DNA from: Ancylobacter koreensis
Lineage (GTDB): Bacteria; Pseudomonadota; Alphaproteobacteria; Rhizobiales; Xanthobacteraceae
NCBI RefSeq assembly: GCF_023016525.1
Contig: NZ_JALKCG010000001.1
Coordinates: forward strand, 124,001-188,000
Direction of reading: 5' to 3'
DNA: 64,000 nt
Shown: positions 9,147 through 17,705 of the stretch, in pieces
How positions within the stretch are numbered: the first letter of the stretch is position 1
Layout of the letters: every line of letters starts with the position of its first letter
The notes under the pieces: generated by a model
Seen by the model: the letters and a program-made list of their open reading frames with translations, nothing else
Databases searched by the model: none
Told to the model about the DNA's origin: nothing
Translations under genes and position numbers: made by a program

Positions 9147-10379
9147 ATGGAACGGCGGCAGACCTATGACGCGGTGATCGCCGGCGGTGGCCTGGCCGGT
9201 CTCTCCCTTGCGCTGGCGCTGCGGCAGGGGCTGGGCGCCGGCGCCCGGCTCGCCGTCGCCGACCCCGCCTTTGCCGCCGCGCGCCCGGCGAGCACGGACC
9301 TACGCGCCTCCGCCATCGCCGCCGGCGCCCGCCGGCTGTTCGAGGCGCTCGGCGTGTGGGAGGCGGTCGCGGCCGAGGCGGAACCCATCCTCGCCATGGA
9401 GATCACCGATTCGAAGCTGGGCGACGCCGCGCGGCCCATCTTCCTGTCCTTCGACGGCGAGGTCGAGCCGGGCGAGCCCTTCGCTCATATGGTGCCGAAT
9501 GCCCGGCTGCAGGACGCGATGACCGAGCTTGCGCGCGCGCGCGGCATCGATCTGTTGCCGACCACCGTCTCGGGCTTCGCCGCCGGCCCGACACACACCG
9601 CCCTCACCTTCGCGGACGGCAGCGCGGCGAATGCCGCCCTGCTCGCCGCCTGCGACGGCGCCCGCTCGAAGCTGCGCGCGCTGGCCGGCATCGGCGTCAC
9701 CGGCTGGCCCTATGGCCAGTCCGCCCTCGTCATGACGGTCGGCCACGAGCGCCCGCATGGCGGCAAGGCGATCGAGCATTTCCTGCCCGCCGGCCCCTTC
9801 GCCATGCTGCCGCTGACCGGCAATCGCTGCTCCATCGTCTGGACCGAGGCGACCGACACCGCCGCCCGCCTGCTCGCCCTGCCGCGTGTGCTTCTGAAGG
9901 ACGAGCTGGAGCGCCGCTTCGGGCTGGAGCTGGGCGAGATCGAGATTCTCGACGAGCCGAAGGCGTTCCCGCTCGGCTTCCAGATGGCGCGTGCCTTTAT
10001 CGGCGAGCGGCTGGCGCTGGTGGGCGATGCCGCGCACACCATCCATCCCATCGCCGGACAGGGCATCAATATGGGCCTGCGCGACGTCGCGGCGCTGGCG
10101 GAAGCCGTCACCGACGCCGCCCGGCTCGGCCTCGATATCGGCGGGCCGGACGTGCTGGAACGCTACCAGCGCTGGCGCCGCTTCGACACGCTGGCCATGG
10201 GCATGGCGACGGACGGGCTGAACCGGCTGTTCGGCATCCGCTCGGACGCGGTGCGCCTGGTACGCGACGTCGGCCTTGGCCTTGTCGAGCGTCTGCCGGC
10301 GCTGAAGTCCTTCTTCATCCGCGATGCCGCCGGCATCGGCGGCAAGGCGCCCAGGCTCCTGCGCGGCGAGGCGCTCTGA
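9147..10379 (+). CDS. UbiH/UbiF/VisC-family FAD-dependent hydroxylase
   Basis: Class A flavin monooxygenase of 410 residues, probably hydroxylating the ubiquinone ring. The N-terminal dinucleotide fold reads YDAVIAGGGLAGLSLALAL, the middle motif is CDGARSKLRALAG, and the FAD ribityl site is LVGDAAHTIHPIAGQGINMGLRDV. The ATG at 9147 begins MERRQTYD just before the Rossmann fold; an upstream start would add 18 residues without known function. Which ring position it hydroxylates cannot be decided from sequence, because alphaproteobacterial enzymes of this group vary in regiospecificity. Confidence 0.88.
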   Translation: MERRQTYDAVIAGGGLAGLSLALALRQGLGAGARLAVADPAFAAARPASTDLRASAIAAGARRLFEALGVWEAVAAEAEPILAMEITDSKLGDAARPIFLSFDGEVEPGEPFAHMVPNARLQDAMTELARARGIDLLPTTVSGFAAGPTHTALTFADGSAANAALLAACDGARSKLRALAGIGVTGWPYGQSALVMTVGHERPHGGKAIEHFLPAGPFAMLPLTGNRCSIVWTEATDTAARLLALPRVLLKDELERRFGLELGEIEILDEPKAFPLGFQMARAFIGERLALVGDAAHTIHPIAGQGINMGLRDVAALAEAVTDAARLGLDIGGPDVLERYQRWRRFDTLAMGMATDGLNRLFGIRSDAVRLVRDVGLGLVERLPALKSFFIRDAAGIGGKAPRLLRGEAL

Positions 10380-10385
10380 AGCGTC

Positions 10386-10613
10386 CTAGCGTGCCACCTC
10401 TTCCTCGGTGAGCGTGCGCGCCTCGTCGGCCAGCATGATCGGGATGCCGTCGCGGATCGGATAGGCGAGCCGGGCGGCGCGTGAGACCAGCTCGCGGGCC
10501 TCGCGGTCATAGTCGAGCGGGCCCTTCGTCACCGGGCACACCAGCAGTTCGAGCAGCTTCGGGTCGATCTCGTAGCCGGAACGGGCGGCGGGCTTGTCGG
10601 CATTCACGGTCAT
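10386..10613 (-). CDS. Trm112-like small protein
   Basis: A 75-residue protein of the Trm112/YcaR family, with [40 protein letters not shown] and a charged tail. Trm112 proteins elsewhere activate methyltransferases and bind zinc through four cysteines. Here only one cysteine remains, as in many bacterial members, so zinc binding is unlikely. The ATG at 10613 is preferred; the frame continues upstream with an Arg-rich stretch that looks non-coding. It converges with the hydroxylase gene, leaving 6 bases between stops. Confidence 0.8.
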   Translation of the reverse strand: MTVNADKPAARSGYEIDPKLLELLVCPVTKGPLDYDREARELVSRAARLAYPIRDGIPIMLADEARTLTEEEVAR

Positions 10614-10723
10614 GGGCGCGGCCTTCTCGATGTCGGCGACGGCAGGTCGGCGACGGCGACGGATTCCCGCTATATAGCGCAGCAAGCTGACATTCTCACG
10701 TCGGCACCGCACGACATGGACCG

Positions 10724-11398
10724 ATGGACGCACAGGCCCTCGACCTCTCCCTCGAACCGCGCCTCGACGGCGAGACCCTGCAGCAATGGGTTTTCCGCCG
10801 GCTGCGGCGCTCGGTCATGGCCGGCCGCTTCCCGCCGGGCAAGGCGGTGACGATACGCGGGCTCGCCGACGCGCTCGGCGTCTCCTCCATGCCGGTGCGC
10901 GAGGCGCTTGCGCGACTGGTGGCCGAGCGCGCGCTGGTCCTGCTCGACAATCGCCGCGTGCGGGTGCCGGAGATGACTGCCCGCCGCTTCGAGGAGCTGA
11001 TGGCGGCGCGCACCCTGCTGGAATGCGAGGCGGCGGCGCGCGCGCTGGCGGTGGCGGACGCGCCCTTCATCGCCCGTCTCGACGCGCTCAATCGCGAATC
11101 CGACGCGGCGGTGGCGGCCGACGACATCGAGGCGATGATCGAGACCAACCTCGCCTTCCACGCCGCGCTCTATGGCGGGCGGCCGGACAACGTGCTGCTG
11201 CCGCTGATCGAATCGGTGTGGCTGCAGATCGGCCCGTTCATGCGCCTCGCGCTGGCCGATCTGGAGCGCCACTACACGGTCGACCGCCACGCGGAGGCCC
11301 TCGCCGCGTTGCGGGCCGGCGACGCGGCAGCGCTGCGCCGCGCTATCGAGGCCGACATACGCGACGGCATCGGCCATCTGCTGGCGCAGCTCGGGTAG
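10724..11398 (+). CDS. GntR/FadR-family transcriptional regulator with FCD domain
   Basis: A 224-residue regulator. The N-terminal winged helix (about 15-85) includes [33 protein letters not shown]. The all-helical FCD ligand domain follows (about 90-220), with [27 protein letters not shown] and [21 protein letters not shown], whose acidic and histidine residues normally hold a metal and small acid ligand. It is divergent from the Trm112-like gene. A symmetric GCTATATAGC lies in the gap near 10668-10677 and could be a -10 region. The target genes and ligand are unknown. Confidence 0.87.
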   Translation: MDAQALDLSLEPRLDGETLQQWVFRRLRRSVMAGRFPPGKAVTIRGLADALGVSSMPVREALARLVAERALVLLDNRRVRVPEMTARRFEELMAARTLLECEAAARALAVADAPFIARLDALNRESDAAVAADDIEAMIETNLAFHAALYGGRPDNVLLPLIESVWLQIGPFMRLALADLERHYTVDRHAEALAALRAGDAAALRRAIEADIRDGIGHLLAQLG

Positions 11399-11449
11399 GG
11401 ACGGGAGCGCCCGCCCAACACCCTGTATGCCCGCAGCCCCCACGACGTC

Positions 11450-11532
11450 ATGCCCGGGCTTGACCCGGGCATCCATGGCCTGAAGGATGAGCCAATGGAA
11501 AGACGCGCATCCCCGGGTCAAGCCCGGGGATG
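11450..11532. repeat. REP-like double hairpin, copy 1
   Basis: Two perfect hairpins separated by 35 bases: ATGCCCGGG/CCCGGGCAT (11450-11472, loop CTTGA) and CATCCCCGGG/CCCGGGGATG (11508-11532, loop TCAAG). The loops are reverse complements, so the second unit is an inverted copy of the first. A second element of the same architecture lies at 40211-40293. It fills most of the gap between the GntR gene and the convergent amidohydrolase gene. Confidence 0.85.
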
Positions 11533-11585
11533 GCGTTGGACAGGTGGGAGGACGCGGTGCGGGGGCGCGCGCCCCTGCGCAAATC

Positions 11586-12389
11586 TCAGCCCACGGCCTT
11601 CAGCTTCGGCTTGCGTGAGCGGGCCTCGGCGTGGAGCCGGGCCGCCGCGCCGAAGGCGGTGAACACGCCGGTGGACAGCCGGTCCTGCCAGAAGCGCCAT
11701 TCCGGGTGCCATTGGATGGCGATGTTGAAGCCCGGCGCGTCCGGCACGCGGAAGGCCTCGACCGTGCCGTCCTCGGCGCGAGCCTCGACGACAAGGCCCG
11801 GCGCCAGATTTGCCACGCCCTGACCGTGCAGCGAGTTGACCCGCCAGCGGTCCGCGCCGGCAAGGCCCGCCAACAGGCCGCCCGGCTCCAGTTCCACATC
11901 GTGCGCGGGCCCATACTGGGTGTCGATGTCGCGGGAGGAATCCTCGCGGTGGTCGAAGCGGCCGGGCTGCTCGTAGAGCTTCTGGAACAGCGTGCCGCCG
12001 ACCGCGACGTTCATCTCCTGGAAGCCGCGGCAGACGCCGAACAGCGGCACGCCGCGCTCCAGCGCCGCGCGGATCAGCGGCAGCGAGATGTCGTCCCGAT
12101 AGGGATCGGCCGGCAGCGGCGGATCGTGCGGGACGTCGCCATAATGCTGCGGGCCGACATTGGAGGGGCTGCCCGGCAGGAAGATGCCGTCGACGAGGTC
12201 GAAGATCTCGTCCATCACCACCTGCTCGGGCGCCATGTCGGCATCCACCGCCGAGATGGTGCCGGGGATGAGCACGGGCATCGCCTGCGCCCCGCGCGCG
12301 ACAGCATAGATGTACTTCTCCGTGACGCCATGGACCACATGGCCGCCGCTCGCCTTCACGTCGCTGATCACGCCGATGACTGGACGCAT
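11586..12389 (-). CDS. Gamma-glutamyl-gamma-aminobutyrate hydrolase family protein (peptidase C26)
   Basis: Class I glutamine-amidotransferase-fold hydrolase of 267 residues, related to PuuD, which releases GABA from gamma-glutamyl-GABA in putrescine degradation. The triad is visible: C120 in LFGVCRGFQEMNV, and H228/E230 in IQWHPEWR. GIFLPGSPSNVGPQHYG is the family oxyanion/turn region. No other puu gene is nearby, so the substrate is inferred from family only. It converges with the GntR gene and is divergent from the AlgI-like gene. Confidence 0.85.
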   Translation of the reverse strand: MRPVIGVISDVKASGGHVVHGVTEKYIYAVARGAQAMPVLIPGTISAVDADMAPEQVVMDEIFDLVDGIFLPGSPSNVGPQHYGDVPHDPPLPADPYRDDISLPLIRAALERGVPLFGVCRGFQEMNVAVGGTLFQKLYEQPGRFDHREDSSRDIDTQYGPAHDVELEPGGLLAGLAGADRWRVNSLHGQGVANLAPGLVVEARAEDGTVEAFRVPDAPGFNIAIQWHPEWRFWQDRLSTGVFTAFGAAARLHAEARSRKPKLKAVG

Positions 12390-12619
12390 GATGTCTCCCG
12401 CCTTCCGTGCGCCAGATGTGGGCCCGGCCCCCGGCGCCTGTCAACGCCAGCCGGGGCACGGCCGCCATGCGCGGCCACAATGCGGAACGCGGGATGCGAA
12501 GGGGCGCCGCCGGGCCGGCGTATCGCTGCGCCTTCTTTGCCGAGGGTTTCCGGTCGCCGCCCTTCGTGTAAGAAGAAGGCCGCACGCTATCGACACACGA
12601 CACCCGCCGCCGGGGCCCC

Positions 12620-14035
12620 ATGGTTTTCTCGTCCGTCTCGTTTCTCTTCTATTTCCTGCCGGCGTTCCTCATCTGCTATTTCGCGATGCCCGGCGTGCGG
12701 GCGCGCAACCTCACGCTGCTTGCCTTCTCGCTGGTGTTCTACGCCTGGGGCGGCGTCGCCAATGTCGCCGTGCTCGCCGTGTCCATCGTGGCGAACTACC
12801 TGTTCGCGCTGCTGATCGACCCGCGCTCGGAGCCGTGGCGCCTGCGCGTGCTGGCGCTCGCCGTGGCGACCAATCTCGCCGGGCTGATCGCCTTCAAATA
12901 TGCCGGCTTCCTCGCCGAGAACGTGAACCTGCTGCTGCCCGCGACGCTGCAGCTTCCCGTGGTGCACCCGGACCTGCCGCTCGGCATCTCCTTCTTCACC
13001 TTCCACGCCATCTCCTATCTCGTCGACGTCTACCGCCGGAAGGCGCGGGCGAATGGGCGCTTCGAGGAGATCGCGGTCTACATCACCATGTTCCCGCAGC
13101 TCGTCGCGGGCCCGATCGTGCGCTACTCGACCATCGCGCACCGCATCCGAACGCGGCGCACCACGCTGGGGCGCGTGTCGGCCGGGCTTCGCATCTTTGT
13201 GATCGGCCTGTCGTGGAAGGTGCTGATCGCCGATCAGGTAGCGCCCATCGTCGGGCTGGTATTCGACAAGATCGCCACGCCCAACCTCGCCGAGGCGTGG
13301 CTCGGCGTCTGCGCCTATTCGCTGCAGATCTATTTCGACTTCGGCGGCTATTCCAACATGGCCATCGGCCTCGCCCTCGCCATGGGCCTGAAGTTCCCGC
13401 GCAACTTCGACCTGCCCTACGGCGCGCAGTCGATCACCGATTTCTGGCGCCGCTGGCACATGAGCCTGTCGAGCTGGTTCCGCGACTATGTGTACATCCC
13501 GCTCGGCGGCAACCGGCGCGGTCATGTGCACACGGCGGTGAACCTGTGGACCGTGTTCCTGCTGTGCGGCATCTGGCACGGAGCGAGCTGGACCTTCGTG
13601 ATCTGGGGCATCCACCACGGCACCTTCCTGGTGCTGGAGCGCACACGCTTCGGCGCGGCGCTGCATGCCGGCCCGCGCGTGCTGCGCCACGTCTATCTGC
13701 TGGCGGTGGTGCTCACCGGCTGGGTGTGGTTCAGGGCCAACTCCCTGCAGGACGCGATAACCCTGTTCCACGGCCTCGCGGGGCTGAACGGCATAGGCAC
13801 GCTCGACGTGAACCTCATCACCGAGCTGAAGCCGATGACCATCGCGGTCATGATCCTCGCCTGGCCGCTCGCCATGTTCGGCCTGCCCGCGCCGGGCGCG
13901 AAGAAGCTGTCGCAGAAGGTGCGCTTCGCGCTCTATGGCCTCACCGACTCGGTTGTGGTCGCGCTGCTGTTCGCCCTGTGCATCCTGTCGATCGGCGCGG
14001 CGAGCTACTCGCCCTTCCTCTATTTCCGGTTCTGA
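12620..14035 (+). CDS. MBOAT-family O-acyltransferase, AlgI-like
   Basis: Polytopic membrane protein of 471 residues expected to move acetyl groups across the inner membrane for O-acetylation of a polysaccharide or other surface glycan. Family marks are LGISFFTFHAISYLVDVYR, FPQLVAGPIVRY, IYFDFGGYSNMAIGLA, FWRRWHMSLSSWFRDYVYI, and the presumed active histidine H320 in CGIWHGASWTFV. It is followed after 13 bases by an AlgX/AlgJ-like gene, so the pair forms a two-step acetylation module. No glycan synthesis genes are adjacent, so the polymer cannot be named. It is not necessarily alginate. Confidence 0.9.
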   Translation: MVFSSVSFLFYFLPAFLICYFAMPGVRARNLTLLAFSLVFYAWGGVANVAVLAVSIVANYLFALLIDPRSEPWRLRVLALAVATNLAGLIAFKYAGFLAENVNLLLPATLQLPVVHPDLPLGISFFTFHAISYLVDVYRRKARANGRFEEIAVYITMFPQLVAGPIVRYSTIAHRIRTRRTTLGRVSAGLRIFVIGLSWKVLIADQVAPIVGLVFDKIATPNLAEAWLGVCAYSLQIYFDFGGYSNMAIGLALAMGLKFPRNFDLPYGAQSITDFWRRWHMSLSSWFRDYVYIPLGGNRRGHVHTAVNLWTVFLLCGIWHGASWTFVIWGIHHGTFLVLERTRFGAALHAGPRVLRHVYLLAVVLTGWVWFRANSLQDAITLFHGLAGLNGIGTLDVNLITELKPMTIAVMILAWPLAMFGLPAPGAKKLSQKVRFALYGLTDSVVVALLFALCILSIGAASYSPFLYFRF

Positions 14036-14048
14036 GGGGAGACGCGGC

Positions 14049-15278
14049 ATGCCCTTGATCATGGCCTTCCGCCGCTGGTGGGCGATCGTCTTCGTCGCGG
14101 TGCTCACCCTGCCGACCATCGGCTTGTTCACGCCCGACATGCCCGCCCCGATGCGCACCCAGCTCGAACCGGAGGCCCGCTGGTGGGAACACGCCTCCCA
14201 GCGGCTCGACCCCTACATCAATAATTTCTTCGGCTTCCGCGGCGCGGTGCTGGCGGCGCACCGGCAGTATCTGCGCTTCATCCGCGAGCCCACCGGCGGG
14301 CGCGTGCTGGAAGGCACCGACGGCAGCCTGTTCCTGCGCAATGACGGCGCTCTCGAACAGTCCATCGGCCGGCTCGTGCGCCCGCAGGCCATCGAGCGCC
14401 TCGTCATCCTCGGCCACGAGCTGCAGGACCTCGTGGCACCGTGGGGCGGCAAGCTGATCATGACGCTGCCCCCGAACGCCCACACCGCCCGCTTCGACGT
14501 GCTGCCCGAATACGCCCGCCGCCAGCGGCTGGAGCCGAACGAGTACGACATCATCGACGGGCGCATGAAGGAGGACGGCATCACCTTCGTCGACCTGCGC
14601 CCCGTCGTCGCCGAGGTGGCCAAGACCGGCCCGGCCTATTACCGCTACGACACCCACTGGAACCAGCGCTCGGGGCTCGCCGCCTTCAACGCGGTGATGG
14701 ATGCCGCCGGACGGCCGGACCTCGACATCGCGGAGAAGGACGCGCTCGGCCCGCCCGAACGGGTCACGACGCGCGACCTGCTGCGCCTCGCCAACATCGA
14801 ATCGCGCGACCCGCCGGACGTACAGTTCGGCTGGAAGCCGCCGGTCGGCGGGCCGCACAAGCTGGAGCCGCTGAAGGGCGTCATCGACGAGGAGAAGGCC
14901 CGCAATTTCGGCTTCGACGCCTATGCGACCGGGCATGAAGGACCGCGCATCATGGTGATCGGCGATTCCTTCACCCAGAGCTTCTGGCGCAACCCGATGG
15001 CCTATCGCAGCTCCGCCTTCGTCTGGCTGCACCATCAGGGCTGCACCTTCGACCGCGGCGCCATCGAGCGCTTCAAGCCCGACATCCTGATCTACGCTCC
15101 GACCGAGCGGTTCTTGACCTGCTACGACTGGACCCGAACGCCGCTCCGCAACACCGCCGGCGAGCCGGCGCGCTCGCGCACCCGCACGCCTTCCGAGGCG
15201 CCGAGCGATCCCGCCGCCGTTCCGCAGGCACCGCCCGCCGGCGTCATGCCCGCCCCCTCCACCCGGCCGGGCGGCTGA
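14049..15278 (+). CDS. Periplasmic SGNH-type acetyltransferase, AlgX/AlgJ-like
   Basis: A 409-residue protein with one N-terminal membrane anchor (about 8-27) and an SGNH-hydrolase-like domain. Catalytic residues visible are D201 and H203 in YRYDTHWNQRSG, and S307 in VIGDSFTQSFW, as in AlgX/AlgJ/WssH-type acetyltransferases. The last 40 residues are a Pro/Thr/Ala tail with no fold. The ATG at 14049 has GAGGGGAG about 8 bases upstream. The short gap after the MBOAT gene makes translational coupling likely: AlgI-type protein exports acetyl, this protein places it on the glycan. Confidence 0.85.
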   Translation: MPLIMAFRRWWAIVFVAVLTLPTIGLFTPDMPAPMRTQLEPEARWWEHASQRLDPYINNFFGFRGAVLAAHRQYLRFIREPTGGRVLEGTDGSLFLRNDGALEQSIGRLVRPQAIERLVILGHELQDLVAPWGGKLIMTLPPNAHTARFDVLPEYARRQRLEPNEYDIIDGRMKEDGITFVDLRPVVAEVAKTGPAYYRYDTHWNQRSGLAAFNAVMDAAGRPDLDIAEKDALGPPERVTTRDLLRLANIESRDPPDVQFGWKPPVGGPHKLEPLKGVIDEEKARNFGFDAYATGHEGPRIMVIGDSFTQSFWRNPMAYRSSAFVWLHHQGCTFDRGAIERFKPDILIYAPTERFLTCYDWTRTPLRNTAGEPARSRTRTPSEAPSDPAAVPQAPPAGVMPAPSTRPGG

Positions 15279-15304
15279 GCCCCCTACCGCTGCAAGGCAC
15301 GTCC

Positions 15305-15850
15305 ATGTCTGATCCCACCCCGTCCGCCACGCCGCTTTCCTCGCAGGACCTCCTCGCCCGCCTCGCCGAGCTCGGCATCGAGACGCGCACGGTCGAGCAC
15401 CCGCCGCTGTTCACGGTGGAGGATTCGCAGGCACTGCGCGGCGACATTCCCGGCGGCCACACCAAGAACCTGTTCCTCAAGGACAAGAAGGGGAATCTGT
15501 TCCTCGTCGTGGTGGAGGAGGAGGCGCGCGTCGACCTCAAGAGCCTGCACGTGCCGCTCGGGGCGGCGAGCCGGCTCTCCTTCGGCAGCGCCGAGCTGAT
15601 GGAGGAGGTGCTTGGCGTGAAGCCCGGCGCGGTCACCGCCTTCGGCCCGGTCAACGACACCGAGGGGCGCATCACCGTGGTGCTCGACGCCGAGCTGATG
15701 GAGCATGAGGCGATCAACTGCCACCCGCTGGTGAACACCGCCACAACCACTATTGCCCGCGACGACCTGCTGCGCTTCCTGCGCGCCACCGGGCACGAGC
15801 CTCTGATCCTTGCCGTGCCGCGCCGCACGGCGGAGGCGGACGAGGCGTAA
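15305..15850 (+). CDS. YbaK/ProX-type prolyl-tRNA-synthetase-associated deacylase
   Basis: Free-standing editing domain of 181 residues that hydrolyses mischarged Ala-tRNA(Pro) (ProXp-ala class). Visible family stretches are VEHPPLFTVEDSQAL, GGHTKNLFLKDKKGNLFLVV, RLSFGSAELMEEVLGVKPGAVTAFG and NCHPLVNTATTTIA. The lysine in HTKNLFL is the one usually linked to catalysis. The length matches stand-alone PrdX proteins. It lies 26 bases after the acetyltransferase gene. Confidence 0.88.
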   Translation: MSDPTPSATPLSSQDLLARLAELGIETRTVEHPPLFTVEDSQALRGDIPGGHTKNLFLKDKKGNLFLVVVEEEARVDLKSLHVPLGAASRLSFGSAELMEEVLGVKPGAVTAFGPVNDTEGRITVVLDAELMEHEAINCHPLVNTATTTIARDDLLRFLRATGHEPLILAVPRRTAEADEA

Positions 15851-15939
15851 GCGCCCGCGCCCGTTGCATTCGCGGCACGGCGGACCATCTTAGACAGCGA
15901 AAACCATCCTCATTGCCGAGCTCATTGCGAGGACGTCCC

Positions 15940-16866
15940 ATGTTGCTCAACCAGCCCTCCTCCCCGGCCGCGAACGGTGGCGACGCACCAGCCGGCGATG
16001 GCGTCGTGATCGACGTCACGACCCGCGACTTCATGAAGGAGGTCGTTGAGGAATCGCGCAAGCGCCCGGTGCTGGTCGACTTCTGGGCGCCGTGGTGCGG
16101 CCCCTGCAAGCAGCTCACGCCGATCATCGAGAAGGTGGTCCGCGCCGCCAAGGGCAAGGTGCGCCTCGCCAAGATGAACACGGACGAGCATCCCGCCATC
16201 GCCCAGCAGCTCGGCATCCAGTCGCTGCCCACCGTCTACGCCTTCGTCAACGGCCAGCCTGTCGATGGCTTCATGGGTGCCCAGCCGGAGACGCAGGTGC
16301 AGGCGCTGGTCGACCGCCTCGCCGCCGCCTCGGGCGGGGGCGACATCGCCGAGGTGGTCGCCTCGGCCGAGGCCGCGCTCGCCGAGGGCGATCTCGTCGG
16401 CGCCGCCGAAATCTTCGCCGCCGTGCTCGGTGAGGAGCCGGCCAACCTCAAGGCGCTGGCCGGCCTCGCCCGCGCGCAGCTTCTCGCCGGCGATCTCGAA
16501 CAGGCCAAGGCGACGCTGGCGCTGGCGCCGGAGAGCGCCGCAAACGACAGCGGCCTCGCCGCCGTGCGCGCCGCCATCGAGCTGGAGGAGGCCGCGGCCG
16601 AGCTCGGCGACGTGCGCGAGCTGGAAGCTCGCGTCGCCGCCAACCCGCTCGACCATCAGGCACGCTTCGACCTTGCCCTGGCGCTCAACGCGCGCGGCAT
16701 GCGCGAGGAGGCCGCCGACCACCTGCTTTCCATCGTGCGCAAGGATCGCGCCTGGGAAGACGACGGCGCGCGCAAGCAGCTTGTGCAGTTCTTCGAGGCC
16801 TGGGGGCCGACCGACGAGCACACCGTCGCCGGCCGCCGCCGCCTCTCCTCGATCCTGTTCGCCTGA
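15940..16866 (+). CDS. cnoX: Chaperedoxin CnoX (thioredoxin plus TPR)
   Basis: A 308-residue protein with an N-terminal thioredoxin domain, active site WAPWCGPCK (C53, C56), and about 170 residues of TPR-like helices (ANLKALAGLARAQLLAGDLEQA; HQARFDLALALNARGMREEA). This architecture is that of YbbN/CnoX, a holdase that protects proteins from oxidation and passes them to GroEL. The intact CxxC suggests it also has redox activity, unlike E. coli CnoX. The ATG at 15940 follows GAGGA; an upstream TTG is less likely. It is co-oriented with the LON-domain gene 52 bases downstream, a common pairing in Hyphomicrobiales. Confidence 0.88.
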   Translation: MLLNQPSSPAANGGDAPAGDGVVIDVTTRDFMKEVVEESRKRPVLVDFWAPWCGPCKQLTPIIEKVVRAAKGKVRLAKMNTDEHPAIAQQLGIQSLPTVYAFVNGQPVDGFMGAQPETQVQALVDRLAAASGGGDIAEVVASAEAALAEGDLVGAAEIFAAVLGEEPANLKALAGLARAQLLAGDLEQAKATLALAPESAANDSGLAAVRAAIELEEAAAELGDVRELEARVAANPLDHQARFDLALALNARGMREEAADHLLSIVRKDRAWEDDGARKQLVQFFEAWGPTDEHTVAGRRRLSSILFA

Positions 16867-16918
16867 CGCACGGCGCGCCAGCCCGGAAAGCCTAGAGGCA
16901 CACGCCGCAAGGAACCCC

Positions 16919-17596
16919 ATGGCGATCAACCGTCCCTACAAGGACCCGTCCGAGCTGGCGCCGATCATCCCGCTCTTTCCGCTGGAGGGGGCACTGCTGC
17001 TGCCGCGCTGCCAGTTGCCGCTCAACATCTTCGAGCCGCGCTACGTCGCGATGATCGACGCCGTTCTCGGCAGCCATCGCCTGATCGGCATCATCCAGAC
17101 CGCCCCGGTGCAGCCCGCGCTCACCGTGCCGGGGGCGCCGGAGATCGTCGAGGTCGGCTGCGTCGGGCGCATCACGGAGATCGCCGAGAGCGGCGACGGG
17201 CGCTACCTGCTCAATCTCAGCGGCATCGCCCGTTTCCGCGTCGTGGCGGAGGTCGATTCCGGCACGCCCTTCCGGCAGGCGCGCGTCGACTATGCCCCGT
17301 TCCGCGACGACTTCACGCCCAATCTCGGCGCCGACGCGGTGGACCGGGGCACGCTGCTGCGCACGCTGGCCGCCTATCTCGACGCCAACCGGCTGGAAGC
17401 GGACTGGGAGAGCATCAAGGACGCGCCGAACGAGGCGCTGGTCAACGCGCTCGCCATGATGGCGCCCTTCGGGCCGCGCGAGAAGCAGGCGCTGCTGGAG
17501 GCCTCCAGCCTCGCCGCCCGCGCCGAGATGCTGATTGCCGTCACCCAGATGTCGATGGCCCGCACCGGCGGCGAAGGCGACGGCACGCTTCAGTAA
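16919..17596 (+). CDS. LON peptidase substrate-binding domain protein
   Basis: A 225-residue protein with only the N-terminal (PUA-like) domain of Lon proteases, without AAA+ or protease parts. Typical stretches are IPLFPLEGALLLPRCQLPLNIFEPRY, IGIIQT and GCVGRITEIAESGDGRYLLNLSGIARFRV. The start has AAGGA 5 bases upstream. The function of stand-alone members is not established; substrate recognition or adaptor work is a guess. Its position after cnoX suggests a protein-quality-control role. Confidence 0.88.
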   Translation: MAINRPYKDPSELAPIIPLFPLEGALLLPRCQLPLNIFEPRYVAMIDAVLGSHRLIGIIQTAPVQPALTVPGAPEIVEVGCVGRITEIAESGDGRYLLNLSGIARFRVVAEVDSGTPFRQARVDYAPFRDDFTPNLGADAVDRGTLLRTLAAYLDANRLEADWESIKDAPNEALVNALAMMAPFGPREKQALLEASSLAARAEMLIAVTQMSMARTGGEGDGTLQ

Positions 17597-17614
17597 ATCC
17601 CGCAGCCAGCAGAC

Positions 17615-17654
17615 GAGGGACGCGACGCCGGGGGGCGATGGCGTCGCGTCCCTC
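17615..17654. terminator. Bidirectional terminator-like hairpin
   Basis: A perfect 15-bp stem (GAGGGACGCGACGCC at 17615-17629 pairing with 17640-17654) with a 10-base loop sits between the convergent LON-domain and RND-pump genes. There is no T run on either side, so it may act as a barrier or RNA-stabilising hairpin rather than a classical intrinsic terminator. Confidence 0.7.
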
Positions 17655-17705
17655 GCGCCCCGCGCCGGCGGACCGGCGGGGATTCGAGAGCGTTCGGCGT
17701 GGCGC

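Noticed and set aside
12310-14058. 582-residue plus-strand frame overlapping the MBOAT gene in another frame
   Set aside because: Arg/Ala/His-rich shadow of the MBOAT gene, no domain, and no fit with its conserved frame.
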